Of a stretch of 45,825 bases of DNA, positions 7,727 to 16,097 are shown in pieces (the stretch's first letter is position 1; each line of letters opens with the position of its first letter). The DNA is from Pseudomonas sp. LB-090624 (lineage in GTDB: Bacteria; Pseudomonadota; Gammaproteobacteria; Pseudomonadales; Pseudomonadaceae), in the NCBI RefSeq assembly GCF_003205205.1, contig NZ_QJRL01000036.1, positions 1-45,825 of the forward strand, read 5' to 3'. Under the pieces are notes generated by a model. It was not told where the DNA came from and ran no database searches. It was given only the letters and a program-made list of their open reading frames with translations. The translations under genes and the position numbers were made by a program.

Positions 7727-9280
7727 ATGACTGAAATCAATAGTCTCGGCGCACAAACCGCGATCAACAGCCAAGCCATCAAGGCCGGTATGACGGGCGA
7801 ACTGCTGCGCCTGATCCAGCCTCAGCCCGGCCTGCTGGCCCCCGGCGAAACCGCGCAAGCCCAAGTCATATCGTTACGTCAGACCGGCCAGGACTTCCAA
7901 CTGGTGCTACGGTTGATGCAAGCCAACGGCGTGCAGACCCAGCTTCAGGCCAGCGCCAGCCAGCCGTTGCCCCAAGGCAGCCAGATCACCGTCAGCCAGA
8001 CCGAAAGCAATCGCCTGGCGATCATGCTGCAACAGGCCAGCGCCAGCCAGGTCGCCACCCTCACGCGGCTGGATACCAGCCAGGTGCCGGTCGGCACATT
8101 GCTGCAAGGCAAGGTCCTGACCAACCAGGCGCTCGCTCAGGCACCCGGTCAACCGGCCGTGTACCGAGCGCTGGTCAGCTTGCTCAACAGCGCCCAGGCC
8201 GGTTCGACACTGAGCATCGACAGCCCCCGTCCACTGGCCATTGGCAGCCTGCTCAGCGCACTGGTGCAGGGGGACCAGTCTTTGCGCTTCGTGCCGCTCA
8301 GCGGCCGACAGGATCAACTCACGATTGCCCAACAGTTGCTGACCCAGCAAAACCGTCAAGCCTCACTGCCCGGGCTGCTCACCGCCCTGCAACAGCTCAC
8401 CCGCGACCCAGGCGCCGATGGCGACCTGCGCGCCAGCGCCGAACGTTTGCTGGCAGGCCTGCCGGACGCCCGACAACTGGGCGACGCCAAGGCAGTAGCA
8501 CAGGCGCTGAACAACAGCGGCAGCTTTCTCGAAGCGAAACTGCTGAGTGGTTTCACCGCTAGCGTCGCCACCGACCTCAAGGCGCATTTGCTGCGGCTGA
8601 TAGCCCAGGCCCCTGCCCTGCCGGCGAGTGCCACCAATCTCAGCCCCGCCAGCCTCGCCGTAACCATGCCGGCGCTGGCGCGCAGCGCACTGGGCATGCT
8701 CGAACGGGTCAGCCCCAAGCCGCAGCCGGGGGCATTTCCATTACCGTCGCGCCTGCTGGCCCTGGAGGACGAAGGTGACCTGCAACAGTTGCTGCGCTTG
8801 GCTGCTGCTGCCATTTCACGCTTGCAGAGCCACGCCATGAGCAGCCTGCAACAAACCGGCACGCTGGAAAACGGCAACCTGCAAACCACCTGGCAAACCG
8901 AAGTGCCGGTCCGCCACGGCCAGGACTTCATCCCGCTGCAAGTCAAACTGCAGCGCGAAGAAACCCCGCAGCAACAGGCCGACCGCCAACATGAAGCCCA
9001 AGAGCCGCGGCACGCCCTGTGGCGCATCGAGCTGGCCTTCGACCTGCCCCCGCTCGGCCCCCTGCAGGTACAGGCGCAACTGAGCCAGGGCCGCCTGAGC
9101 GGGCAACTATGGGCGGAACGCGAGCAGACCGCGCAGTTGATCGACACCCAGCTTGGCGCGCTGCGCGAGCGCCTGCTGGCGCAGGGCCTGGAAGTCGGCG
9201 ACCTGGAGTGCCACCTGGGCATTCCGCCCCAGGGACCACGCACACGAATGGAACAACGCTGGGTGGACGAAACCGCATGA
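7727..9280 (+). CDS. FliK-like hook-length control domain protein (second FliK paralogue)
   Basis: 517 residues from ATG at 7727; an in-frame TTG at 7715 is an alternative start. The protein is rich in Gln, Leu and Ala, with a long low-complexity N-terminal and central region. The last ~110 residues (from about LWRIELAFDLPPLGPLQV) follow the pattern of the FliK C-terminal Flg_hook domain: alternating hydrophobic strands, then a helix ending LRERLLAQGL. In the family this domain contacts FlhB to switch export specificity. The canonical fliK is elsewhere (32560-33807), so this is an additional paralogue. Its stop overlaps the start of the FlhB-C-like gene (ATGA), so the two are translationally coupled. 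It is divergent from ccmA. Its role in this organism is not known to me. Confidence 0.8.
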   Translation: MTEINSLGAQTAINSQAIKAGMTGELLRLIQPQPGLLAPGETAQAQVISLRQTGQDFQLVLRLMQANGVQTQLQASASQPLPQGSQITVSQTESNRLAIMLQQASASQVATLTRLDTSQVPVGTLLQGKVLTNQALAQAPGQPAVYRALVSLLNSAQAGSTLSIDSPRPLAIGSLLSALVQGDQSLRFVPLSGRQDQLTIAQQLLTQQNRQASLPGLLTALQQLTRDPGADGDLRASAERLLAGLPDARQLGDAKAVAQALNNSGSFLEAKLLSGFTASVATDLKAHLLRLIAQAPALPASATNLSPASLAVTMPALARSALGMLERVSPKPQPGAFPLPSRLLALEDEGDLQQLLRLAAAAISRLQSHAMSSLQQTGTLENGNLQTTWQTEVPVRHGQDFIPLQVKLQREETPQQQADRQHEAQEPRHALWRIELAFDLPPLGPLQVQAQLSQGRLSGQLWAEREQTAQLIDTQLGALRERLLAQGLEVGDLECHLGIPPQGPRTRMEQRWVDETA

Positions 9281-9615
9281 CTGACACGACACCGCGCCAA
9301 GCCATCGCGCTGAACTATGACGGCCATCAGGCACCGACCCTCACCGCCAAGGGCGACGCGGAACTGGCCGAGGCCATCCTTGCGCTCGCCCGCGAACACG
9401 AAGTGCCGATCTACGAAAACGCCGAACTGGTGCGTCTGCTGGCGCGGCTGGAACTGGGCGATCAAATACCCGAGGCGCTGTACCTGACCATCGCCGAGAT
9501 CATCGCCTTCGCCTGGCAACTGCGCGGCAAGGTTCCCGCCGGCTTCGATGATTCGACGCCTTCAGAGCGCGATATCACCGCACCATTACCCCTGCTGCCT
9601 GGCACTGGCCGGTAG
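9277..9615 (+). CDS. Orphan FlhB C-terminal domain protein (FlhX-like export switch)
   Basis: 112 residues from ATG 9277, which overlaps the previous stop by 4 nt. The sequence aligns by eye with the FlhB cytoplasmic domain beginning just after the NPTH autocleavage site: AIALNYDG..AP.LTAKG here against YAVALQYDPEKGGVAPLLLAKG in the FlhB of this window. Later IPEALYLTIAEIIAFAWQL matches IPAGLYLAVAQVLAYVFQI. The NPTH motif and the transmembrane domain are absent, so this resembles a pre-cleaved FlhB C-terminal fragment, as in the FlhX proteins known from other bacteria. Pairing with an upstream FliK-like gene supports a role as an export-switch partner. The last ~20 residues are not conserved with FlhB. 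Confidence 0.88.
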   Translation: MTDTTPRQAIALNYDGHQAPTLTAKGDAELAEAILALAREHEVPIYENAELVRLLARLELGDQIPEALYLTIAEIIAFAWQLRGKVPAGFDDSTPSERDITAPLPLLPGTGR

Positions 9616-9683
9616 CTATCTACCACCCATCAGCCCGCCATGCGCGCAACCTTGTCGGCCTCCCACGTACAAGGTGTACCGTC

Positions 9684-12395
9684 ATGACCCACAGCAGAAT
9701 CAACGCCAAAGGCGTGCAGTTCGTAGTAGACCATCTGGCCAACATCCCGCGCCCGGACCGTGAAGCCAATCGGTTGATCCGACAGTGGCTTGCCGGGCAA
9801 GGTGTGGAGATCGACCCCGATCGCATCGATGTGGTCACCCTGCACTATCGGCCCGATGAGCAAGGCTATGTCGCAGCGGTACAGCAAACCCAGAGCATGA
9901 CCCAGGCGCTGCTGGGCAACTGGCAAGGGGAGTCCAACAACAACCTCATCGGTGCGCTGTTCGCCAACCCATGGGCTGGCACCTTCCCTCAAGGGCCATT
10001 GAAGCTGGTCGATCGCCTGCCAGCGCTGGGCTTTGGCCATCAGGGCGCCGCTTTCGAAGTGTACAACGGCCTGTTCCTGCGATCGGCTCCTGCCCGTTAC
10101 GATGCTTCGACCCACGTTCAGGTACCGGCTGAAGCTTTCCAGCGGTTCATAGAAGCGCTGGACTTTCACCAGCCATTCAAAGCCATGCTCGACGCTTACT
10201 GGCAGGAGCATCAGGACAGTCACCGCCTGGCCAGCAAGCTCAATTTCATCGCCGCCTGCAACGCCCAGGTCAGCCAGGGGCGCCTGAGTGATGCCGCCAG
10301 GGAGCTGGCATGGCAAGCCGCCGGCATGATGCCGCAGCGCTTCAAGATACGGGTGAGCACGCTGAGCATCTATGGCTATGCGGCCACCGACCTGCTGTAC
10401 ATCAATGCCCCCCACAGCGATCTGACCCTGCTGTACATGCCAGGTAACAGCTCGCCCTTGCTCGAATTCGCCAGCGAGAACCTGCTCAAGGACTGGGTGG
10501 GCGATCAGTGCAAGGACCCCGCCCGACGCGAGGCACTCAAACAACACTTCAGGCTCGCCGACCGCCCTCAGGGCCTCGATTTCAGCGGCCTGGACACCGC
10601 GCTCGAGGGCCTTGGCGACTATCCGGACCGGCACCGGTTGCCACCTGAACATGGTTATTTCAACGATGATGGCGTCTGGCCCCCCAGAACCTACGTGAAC
10701 TACAAACCTGGCAAGTACAACCCCAAACTGACCGGGGATATGTTCGCAGCCCTGACCGAGCGCCAGCGCCGGCGCAGCTACGACGATGCCGATTTTGTCA
10801 TCACCACCGATAGCCAGGTTACCAAAGCCAAATGGCGAGGCTACCTCACCAATACGCTCAACCTGCTAGCGCCACTGTGCCTGGTGGTGCCGGGGCTGGC
10901 GCCACTGCTGGCGCTCGGTGGCATTGCCCAGTTGGGCCTGGGCCTGGATCAGGTGATCAACGGCCACAGCCTGAAAGCCAAACAGGACGGGGTGGGCGAC
11001 ATCGCCTGGGGGCTGTTCAACGCCGTACCGCTGGCAACGGAGGGCACAGCAGGCATCAAGGCCCTGTTCGAGTTCAAAAGCGATGGTTTTGTCATGCCGC
11101 GCGAGGTCAACGGGCAGCTCGGCTATCCGCTAAGCCCGAACAGTCCACCACGGCTTCCCGAGCCAGAAGGCGCAGAGTACTTCCACCACCACGAGCCGAT
11201 TACACCGCTTGACGAAGGCGACCCGGCTGTTGCCGGCGCGGTGATACGCTTGCCACACTACGATGGCGAACTGGACGACCTGGAATGCAGCATCGAAACC
11301 TACAATGCACGCGTGGTCTATGACATGGAGCACGACGCATTCATCATCAAGGAAACCGTCAACGAGGTCGAGCCGCAAGCCTACATCGCAGTGCCTGGCA
11401 GCCGTGACCTTGTGGCGCTCGACAGGCAGCGCCCAGTCACCGACGCCATGCGCACCCGCACCTTGCGCGCGCTGGGTGTCGACCTGCCACTGCCAGTCAC
11501 CATTCCGACACCGGCCCCGGACAGCGCCCCCATCCCCAAACTTATCTCCAGCCTCTGGGTCGGCGACAAAGTCATAAGCGAGCCATTGCTGGCCAACCTT
11601 GCCGCCAACGCCGCGCGCCTGAGCGACAGTGAATACAGCATGCGCCTGTTTCTGTCGAAGGCTTCGCCTACCGCCTACGAACAGAACGCAAGGCTATTGG
11701 CAGCCCGGGCGCCAGGGCTGCAGGTATTACCGCTTGAAGAGCAAGGCTTCTTCCGGGCCTTCCGCCAGAGCCGCTATTACGCGCAGTACGAGGCAGCGCT
11801 GGATGGCAACGGTGGCATCGCCACCAATTACGCGTCTGCGACCGATGTGCTGCGCTACCGGATGCTGCACCATGAGGGTGGGTTGTACATGGACGTGGAC
11901 GACTTCCTGCTGCCGGACGGCAAGGGCGAAACGATCGATCAGGTCGAGCTGCGCACCCCACCCGATGGGCTGCTGCTGCCAACGCCGATGTCCAACGAGA
12001 AGATGAGCATGAATTGCCTGTACAACACCAGCCTCATTGGTAGCCACCCAGGCAACCCACTGCTGGATGCGATCTCCGATGAAATGCTCGCACGTTTCCA
12101 GACCCATGCATACTTCTACGAAAGCCGACCGAGCCTGGAACAGGACCCGAGCGGTTTCTATCGCTATGCCAACACGCTCAGCTACCTCACCGGGCCGGCA
12201 CTGCTCACCGAAGTGGTCGATCGCCATCTACCCGGGTTGCGGACCCTGCGCCAGATCCTCAACCTGCACACCATGCCAAGCGTCAACACCTATCCATTCA
12301 TCAACCCTTCGCAAGTCAATACAGCCCTGAAGCAACTGCTGCCCCTGAACCGATTCGCCGGCGTGGGCGGCAATCACTCCTGGGTTCGCAATTGA
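9684..12395 (+). CDS. Toxin-like protein: dermonecrotic-toxin-type N-terminus and TcdA/TcdB-type glycosyltransferase domain
   Basis: 903 residues from ATG 9684 with an AAGG site 9 nt upstream. No signal peptide. Residues 1-600 resemble the large DUF6543 'dermonecrotic toxin' type proteins of pseudomonads, including a hydrophobic stretch at about 390-425 (LLAPLCLVVPGLAPLLALGG) of the sort that could insert in a membrane. Residues about 620-870 look like a GT44 / DXD sugar-transferase domain. They contain SSLWVGD with Trp625, matching the position of the UDP-binding Trp of clostridial toxins. They also contain ATDVLRYRMLHHEGGLYMDV, then DD, whose DVD (Asp737-Asp739) is the metal/UDP-sugar motif, and a later NTSLIGSHPGNPLL segment. 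Target and sugar donor cannot be read from the sequence. No obvious immunity gene or secretion gene is adjacent apart from the FlhX-like gene upstream. A bidirectional hairpin follows the stop. Confidence 0.8.
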   Translation: MTHSRINAKGVQFVVDHLANIPRPDREANRLIRQWLAGQGVEIDPDRIDVVTLHYRPDEQGYVAAVQQTQSMTQALLGNWQGESNNNLIGALFANPWAGTFPQGPLKLVDRLPALGFGHQGAAFEVYNGLFLRSAPARYDASTHVQVPAEAFQRFIEALDFHQPFKAMLDAYWQEHQDSHRLASKLNFIAACNAQVSQGRLSDAARELAWQAAGMMPQRFKIRVSTLSIYGYAATDLLYINAPHSDLTLLYMPGNSSPLLEFASENLLKDWVGDQCKDPARREALKQHFRLADRPQGLDFSGLDTALEGLGDYPDRHRLPPEHGYFNDDGVWPPRTYVNYKPGKYNPKLTGDMFAALTERQRRRSYDDADFVITTDSQVTKAKWRGYLTNTLNLLAPLCLVVPGLAPLLALGGIAQLGLGLDQVINGHSLKAKQDGVGDIAWGLFNAVPLATEGTAGIKALFEFKSDGFVMPREVNGQLGYPLSPNSPPRLPEPEGAEYFHHHEPITPLDEGDPAVAGAVIRLPHYDGELDDLECSIETYNARVVYDMEHDAFIIKETVNEVEPQAYIAVPGSRDLVALDRQRPVTDAMRTRTLRALGVDLPLPVTIPTPAPDSAPIPKLISSLWVGDKVISEPLLANLAANAARLSDSEYSMRLFLSKASPTAYEQNARLLAARAPGLQVLPLEEQGFFRAFRQSRYYAQYEAALDGNGGIATNYASATDVLRYRMLHHEGGLYMDVDDFLLPDGKGETIDQVELRTPPDGLLLPTPMSNEKMSMNCLYNTSLIGSHPGNPLLDAISDEMLARFQTHAYFYESRPSLEQDPSGFYRYANTLSYLTGPALLTEVVDRHLPGLRTLRQILNLHTMPSVNTYPFINPSQVNTALKQLLPLNRFAGVGGNHSWVRN

Positions 12396-12435
12396 AATGA
12401 GCTGCGGGTACTGAACGGGCCTGGCGACACCTTTC

Positions 12436-12467
12436 AAATCGAGCGACGCATGGGCGCCGCTCGATTT
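12436..12467. terminator. Bidirectional terminator between convergent genes
   Basis: AAATCGAGCG at 12436-12445 pairs perfectly with CGCTCGATTT at 12458-12467 across a 12-nt loop. It sits between the toxin-like gene (+) and the DUF2802 gene (-), whose stops are 107 nt apart. A T-tail is present on both strands because the stem itself ends in AAA/TTT. This position and symmetry suit a shared intrinsic terminator. Confidence 0.65.
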
Positions 12468-12502
12468 CCCAGGCGACGTACCTGCTGCCGAGGGTATCCC
12501 CG

Positions 12503-12898
12503 TCAAGGAGCACGATAGACCTTGCTCATCAACTCCGCCTCGGCCTGGGTCAGGCCGCAGCTCTGGGTCAACTCATCGATACTCGCCCCCATCCCCACCA
12601 GCTTGGCCGCCTGGCTGAAGGTAACGTTGCTCGGGTCGCGCTGCTCGAGGCGCTCCAGCCGGTCTGGCAGGGTAGCCACCGCTGCGCGCAGCTCATGGAT
12701 GGCCTCTCCCATGCGCACGGTGCCGTTCTGGTAGTCATCCAGGCGCTTGGCCAAATCCTTGATGCGCTGGTCACGCAGCGCATCGCCCTCGGCCTGTTGC
12801 GCGGCCAGCTCGCGCTGGCGCTTGCTGTAGTTGAGAAAAAACCACAGGCTCAGCGCCCACACCAGCGCCAGGAAGATGACAGCAACCTGTAGGATCAA
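12503..12898 (-). CDS. DUF2802 membrane-anchored protein of the chemotaxis operon
   Basis: 131 residues beginning at a TTG codon (12898) one base after the cheW stop; no earlier or nearby ATG gives a sensible N-terminus. One N-terminal transmembrane helix (about 3-23) is followed by a coiled-coil-like stretch (about 25-85, KRQRELAAQQAEGDALRDQR). A compact C-terminal helix-turn-helix-like segment follows (about 90-128, AAKLVGMGASIDELTQSCGL), the hallmark of DUF2802. The family is regularly found after cheW in pseudomonads. Its function is unknown; a part in the polar chemoreceptor array or envelope is an inference from position. Confidence 0.88.
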   Translation of the reverse strand: MILQVAVIFLALVWALSLWFFLNYSKRQRELAAQQAEGDALRDQRIKDLAKRLDDYQNGTVRMGEAIHELRAAVATLPDRLERLEQRDPSNVTFSQAAKLVGMGASIDELTQSCGLTQAEAELMSKVYRAP

Positions 12899-12899
12899 C

Positions 12900-13379
12900 T
12901 CAGATGTTCTCCAGCTCGGACCACTCTTCCTCGGTCATCATCTTGTCCAGCTCTACCAGGATCAGCAGCTCGCCATTCTTGTTGCACACGCCCTGGATGA
13001 ATTTGGCCGATTCCTCGTTACCCACGTTCGGTGCGGTTTCGATTTCCGACTGGCGCAGGTAAACCACCTCGGCCACGCTGTCGACCAGGATGCCAACCAC
13101 TTGCTTGTCGGCTTCGATGATGACGATTCGGGTGTTGTCGGTCACTTCGGTCGGCATCAGGCCAAAGCGTTGACGGGTGTCGATCACCGTCACCACGTTG
13201 CCACGCAGGTTGATGATGCCCAGCACGTAGCTTGGCGCACCTGGCACCGGAGCGATCTCGGTGTAGCGCAGCACTTCCTGCACCTGCATCACATTGATGC
13301 CGTAGGACTCGTTGTCCAGACGGAAGGTAACCCACTGCAGGATCGGATCTTCGGAACCTTGTGCAGACGACTTTTTCAT
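12900..13379 (-). CDS. cheW: Chemotaxis coupling protein CheW
   Basis: 159 residues, a single CheW domain, the usual length. Recognisable segments are VTFRLDNESYGINVMQVQEV near the start, APSYVLGIINLRGNVVTVID in the middle and VDSVAEVVYL later. CheW bridges chemoreceptors and the CheA kinase in the cytoplasmic array. It is the last array gene before DUF2802, separated from it by one base, and lies 44 nt after parP. The C-terminus is acidic (MMTEEEWSELENI). Confidence 0.96.
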   Translation of the reverse strand: MKKSSAQGSEDPILQWVTFRLDNESYGINVMQVQEVLRYTEIAPVPGAPSYVLGIINLRGNVVTVIDTRQRFGLMPTEVTDNTRIVIIEADKQVVGILVDSVAEVVYLRQSEIETAPNVGNEESAKFIQGVCNKNGELLILVELDKMMTEEEWSELENI

Positions 13380-13423
13380 TCCCCTAGCCCTCTAAATCCG
13401 CTGTCTGGCGGTTGTGTTCGGTG

Positions 13424-14317
13424 TCATTTCTGTTTGGCGTGCATCTGCTTGACTGCGCCGCTGGCGATCAGCTCGGCCAGTGCCGCGACGTCGAGCAGTG
13501 CACACATGTGTTCAATCACCGTGCCGGCCAACCACGGGCGCTGGCCACGTTGGCTGCGCCACTTGATCTCGGACGGGTCCAGGCGCAGCGAGCGGCTGAC
13601 CTGATGCACCGCCAGCCCCCATTCGTAGCCCTGCACGGAAATCACGTATTGCAGGCCCTGGCGAAAATCATCACGGTAGCGGTCGGGCATCACCCAGCGC
13701 GCGGTGTCCAGCACCTTCAGGTTGCCGGCCTGGCAGGTCAGGATGCCGAGGAACCAGTCTGGCTGGCCGAACAGCGGCGTCAGCTCCTGGCCGGCCAGGT
13801 TGTAGATCGAACCCAGGCACACCAAAGGCACTGCCAGGGTCAGGCCGGCCACATCGAACAGCAGGCATTCGAACGGCTCGGCCGCCCATACCGGACGGCC
13901 GTCGACGCTGGTCGGTGGTACTGGCATGTCGGGTGCCGGCAGGTGGACATCGACCAGCGGCATCGCCGGCTCGGCTGTCGGTTCTTCGACCAACACCGGA
14001 ATCGCGGCCTCGGCCACCACTTCCTGCTCGACCACCGCCACCACCGGTGCCTCCACAGGCATCACGCGGGGCAGCACTGCCAGCCTGGGCTCGGCAAATG
14101 GCCGCGGGGCGAGGCTGGCAGCCGCTTCAGCAGGCTCAGGCCGGGCCGCTGGGCGGGCATCGCGCGCCTGCTCCTCACGCACCGCCTCGGCGAACTCGTC
14201 TGCCACCGCCGACGGCTCGAACAGCTCCTCAGCCTCGGTAGCATCCTGCAGCAGGCCATCAAGGTAAGATTGCAGGGCCATCTGCGGCCGGGTGCCGGTC
14301 TGTCTAATCTGGGTCAT
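13424..14317 (-). CDS. parP: ParP-like CheW-domain protein (array localisation)
   Basis: 297 residues from ATG 14317 (MTQIRQTGTRPQMALQSYLD). This start overlaps the parC stop by one base (TGATG). The first ~150 residues are variable and rich in Ala, Pro, Glu and Val. The C-terminal ~140 residues form a CheW-like domain (FECLLFDVAGLTLAVPLVCL, WFLGILTCQAGNLKVLDTAR). In Vibrio and Pseudomonas the family links the polar ParA-like ParC to chemotaxis arrays. Gene order parC-parP-cheW is the expected one. Confidence 0.9.
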   Translation of the reverse strand: MTQIRQTGTRPQMALQSYLDGLLQDATEAEELFEPSAVADEFAEAVREEQARDARPAARPEPAEAAASLAPRPFAEPRLAVLPRVMPVEAPVVAVVEQEVVAEAAIPVLVEEPTAEPAMPLVDVHLPAPDMPVPPTSVDGRPVWAAEPFECLLFDVAGLTLAVPLVCLGSIYNLAGQELTPLFGQPDWFLGILTCQAGNLKVLDTARWVMPDRYRDDFRQGLQYVISVQGYEWGLAVHQVSRSLRLDPSEIKWRSQRGQRPWLAGTVIEHMCALLDVAALAELIASGAVKQMHAKQK

Positions 14318-15105
14318 CAGGCTACCTGCACTGCAGTCTTGTAGGTCAGCAGGTGCTTGAGCAGCGCCCGGTAAGCGATCAGCCCGCGACTCTTGCCATC
14401 GAACTGCGACGGCGTGACACCCTTGCGGCTGGCATCGCGCAGGCGTGTGTCGACCGGGATGTAGCCCTGCCACACCTGCTGCCCATAGTTATCGCGCAAC
14501 TGCTTGAGGGTACCCAACGAGGCCTGGGTGCGGCGGTCGAACAGGGTCGGCACGATCTGATACGGCAACGCCTGCTTACGCGAACGGTTGACCATGGCGA
14601 GGGTGCCGACCATGCGTTCCAGGCCCTTGACCGCGAGAAATTCGGTTTGTACAGGGATCACCAACTGCTGGCTGGCGGCCAGGGCATTGACCATCAGCAC
14701 GCCAAGCAAGGGCGGGCTGTCGATCAGGGCGAAGTCGAAATCCTGCCACAACTGCGCCAGACTCTTGGCGATCACCAGGCCCAGGCCATTCTGGCCAGGC
14801 GACTGGCGCTCCAGCACCGCCAGCGCGGTACTCGATGGCAGCAGCGAAATGCGCTCGTCGCTGGTGGGCAGCAACAATTGCCCGGGCAAGCCCTCGGGCA
14901 CCGCGCCCTTGTGCAGGAACAGGTCGTAGCAGCTGTGCTCCAAGGCATCCGGGTTGTGCCCGAAATAGCTGGTCATCGAGCCGTGCGGGTCGAGGTCGAC
15001 GACGACCACGCGCTTGCCGGCCTCGGCCAGCAGGCCGGCCAGGGCGATGGTAGTGGTGGTCTTGCCGACGCCACCTTTTTGATTGGCTACTGCCCAGACT
15101 CTCAT
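14317..15105 (-). CDS. parC: ParA-like ATPase ParC (polar chemotaxis array partitioning)
   Basis: 262 residues from ATG 15105; an in-frame TTG just upstream is less likely. It has the deviant Walker A motif NQKGGVGKTTT (residues 9-19), a Walker A' DLDPHGS near residue 40 and a Walker B LIDSPP near residue 115. These are typical of ParA/Soj/MinD-type ATPases that form gradients on the nucleoid or at the pole. Adjacent parP and cheW indicate a role in placing chemotaxis arrays rather than plasmid or chromosome partition. The stop shares a base with the parP start. Confidence 0.93.
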   Translation of the reverse strand: MRVWAVANQKGGVGKTTTTIALAGLLAEAGKRVVVVDLDPHGSMTSYFGHNPDALEHSCYDLFLHKGAVPEGLPGQLLLPTSDERISLLPSSTALAVLERQSPGQNGLGLVIAKSLAQLWQDFDFALIDSPPLLGVLMVNALAASQQLVIPVQTEFLAVKGLERMVGTLAMVNRSRKQALPYQIVPTLFDRRTQASLGTLKQLRDNYGQQVWQGYIPVDTRLRDASRKGVTPSQFDGKSRGLIAYRALLKHLLTYKTAVQVA

Positions 15106-15236
15106 CAAGCAAACTCTATCTATTGATTTGGCAGGGACACTGAAGATCCAACTGTCACGCGCAAAACTTCACGCATGCCCGCTCCGCGGCAGCACACTCA
15201 AAATCGTGTTCGTATCAGCGACGGGGAATTGACGTA

Positions 15237-16094
15237 TCACGGCCTCGCCACCGTTGCTTGTACTGCCGGTGCACTTTGTGTGCCAGCCCGGCGCAACGCA
15301 GCATCCGGCGTAGCATTGGCACTGCCCGAACCGGTCAGGCTGCGACGCACTTCGAGGTTGCGGGAAATCACCAGCACAACGCGGCGGTTGCGGGCACGGC
15401 CTTCGGCGGTGTCGTTGCCGGCCACCGGCTGGTATTCGCCATAGCCAACCGCCGCCATGCGTGCCGGGTTCACCCCTTCCATGGCCAGCAGGCGCACGAT
15501 GCTCGCCGCGCGCGCCGATGACAGTTCCCAGTTGGTCGGGTACTGCGCGGTACGGATCGGCAGGTTGTCAGTGAACCCCTCGACGTGCACCGGGTTGGCG
15601 AACGGTTTGAGAATGTTGGCCACCTTTTCGATGATGGCGAATGCCTTGTCACTGGGCATGGCATCACCGCTGCCGAACAGCAACGACGAATTGAGCTCGA
15701 TCTCGATCCACAGCTCGTTGCCGCGCACCGTCATCTGGTCGCTGTTGATCAGGTCGCCAAAAGCATTGCGCACGTCATCACTGATGGTTTTCAGCGGGTC
15801 GACATTGGTCGCCGCCAGGCCGGCCTCGGTCTGCTCGCTGTCCTTGACCAGCGGCTCGGCCGGGCGCACGGTCAGCGGCCGCTCATCGCCGATGGGAATT
15901 GGCCTGACGGCGCGCTCAGGGTCATTGAACACCCCCAGCAAGGCCTGGGAAATGACCTTGTACTTGCCCTCGTTGATTGAGGAAATCGAGTACATCACCA
16001 CGAAAAAGGCGAACAGCAAGGTGATGAAGTCGGCGTACGACACCAGCCAGCGTTCGTGGTTTTCATGTTCCTCGGTATGACGACGGCGACGCAT
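15237..16094 (-). CDS. motD: Flagellar stator protein MotD (MotB family)
   Basis: 285 residues. A short cytoplasmic basic N-terminus (MRRRRHTEEHENHERWLVSY) is followed by one transmembrane helix carrying the proton-channel aspartate (YADFITLLFAFF, Asp22). A plug/linker and a C-terminal OmpA-like peptidoglycan-binding domain follow (about 110-255; GFTDNLPIRTAQYPTNWELS, AVGYGEYQPVAGN, RARNRRV). With MotC it forms a second torque-generating stator in pseudomonads that also have MotAB elsewhere. The stop is 131 nt from the parC start, and the start is 3 nt after the motC stop. Confidence 0.95.
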   Translation of the reverse strand: MRRRRHTEEHENHERWLVSYADFITLLFAFFVVMYSISSINEGKYKVISQALLGVFNDPERAVRPIPIGDERPLTVRPAEPLVKDSEQTEAGLAATNVDPLKTISDDVRNAFGDLINSDQMTVRGNELWIEIELNSSLLFGSGDAMPSDKAFAIIEKVANILKPFANPVHVEGFTDNLPIRTAQYPTNWELSSARAASIVRLLAMEGVNPARMAAVGYGEYQPVAGNDTAEGRARNRRVVLVISRNLEVRRSLTGSGSANATPDAALRRAGTQSAPAVQATVARP

Positions 16095-16097
16095 GGG

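Noticed and set aside
9630..10652. Minus-strand frame of 340 codons opposite the 5' part of the toxin-like gene, considered as an immunity gene
   Set aside because: It is fully antisense to a coding frame with family-like features, has no ribosome-binding site that I trust, and has shadow composition.
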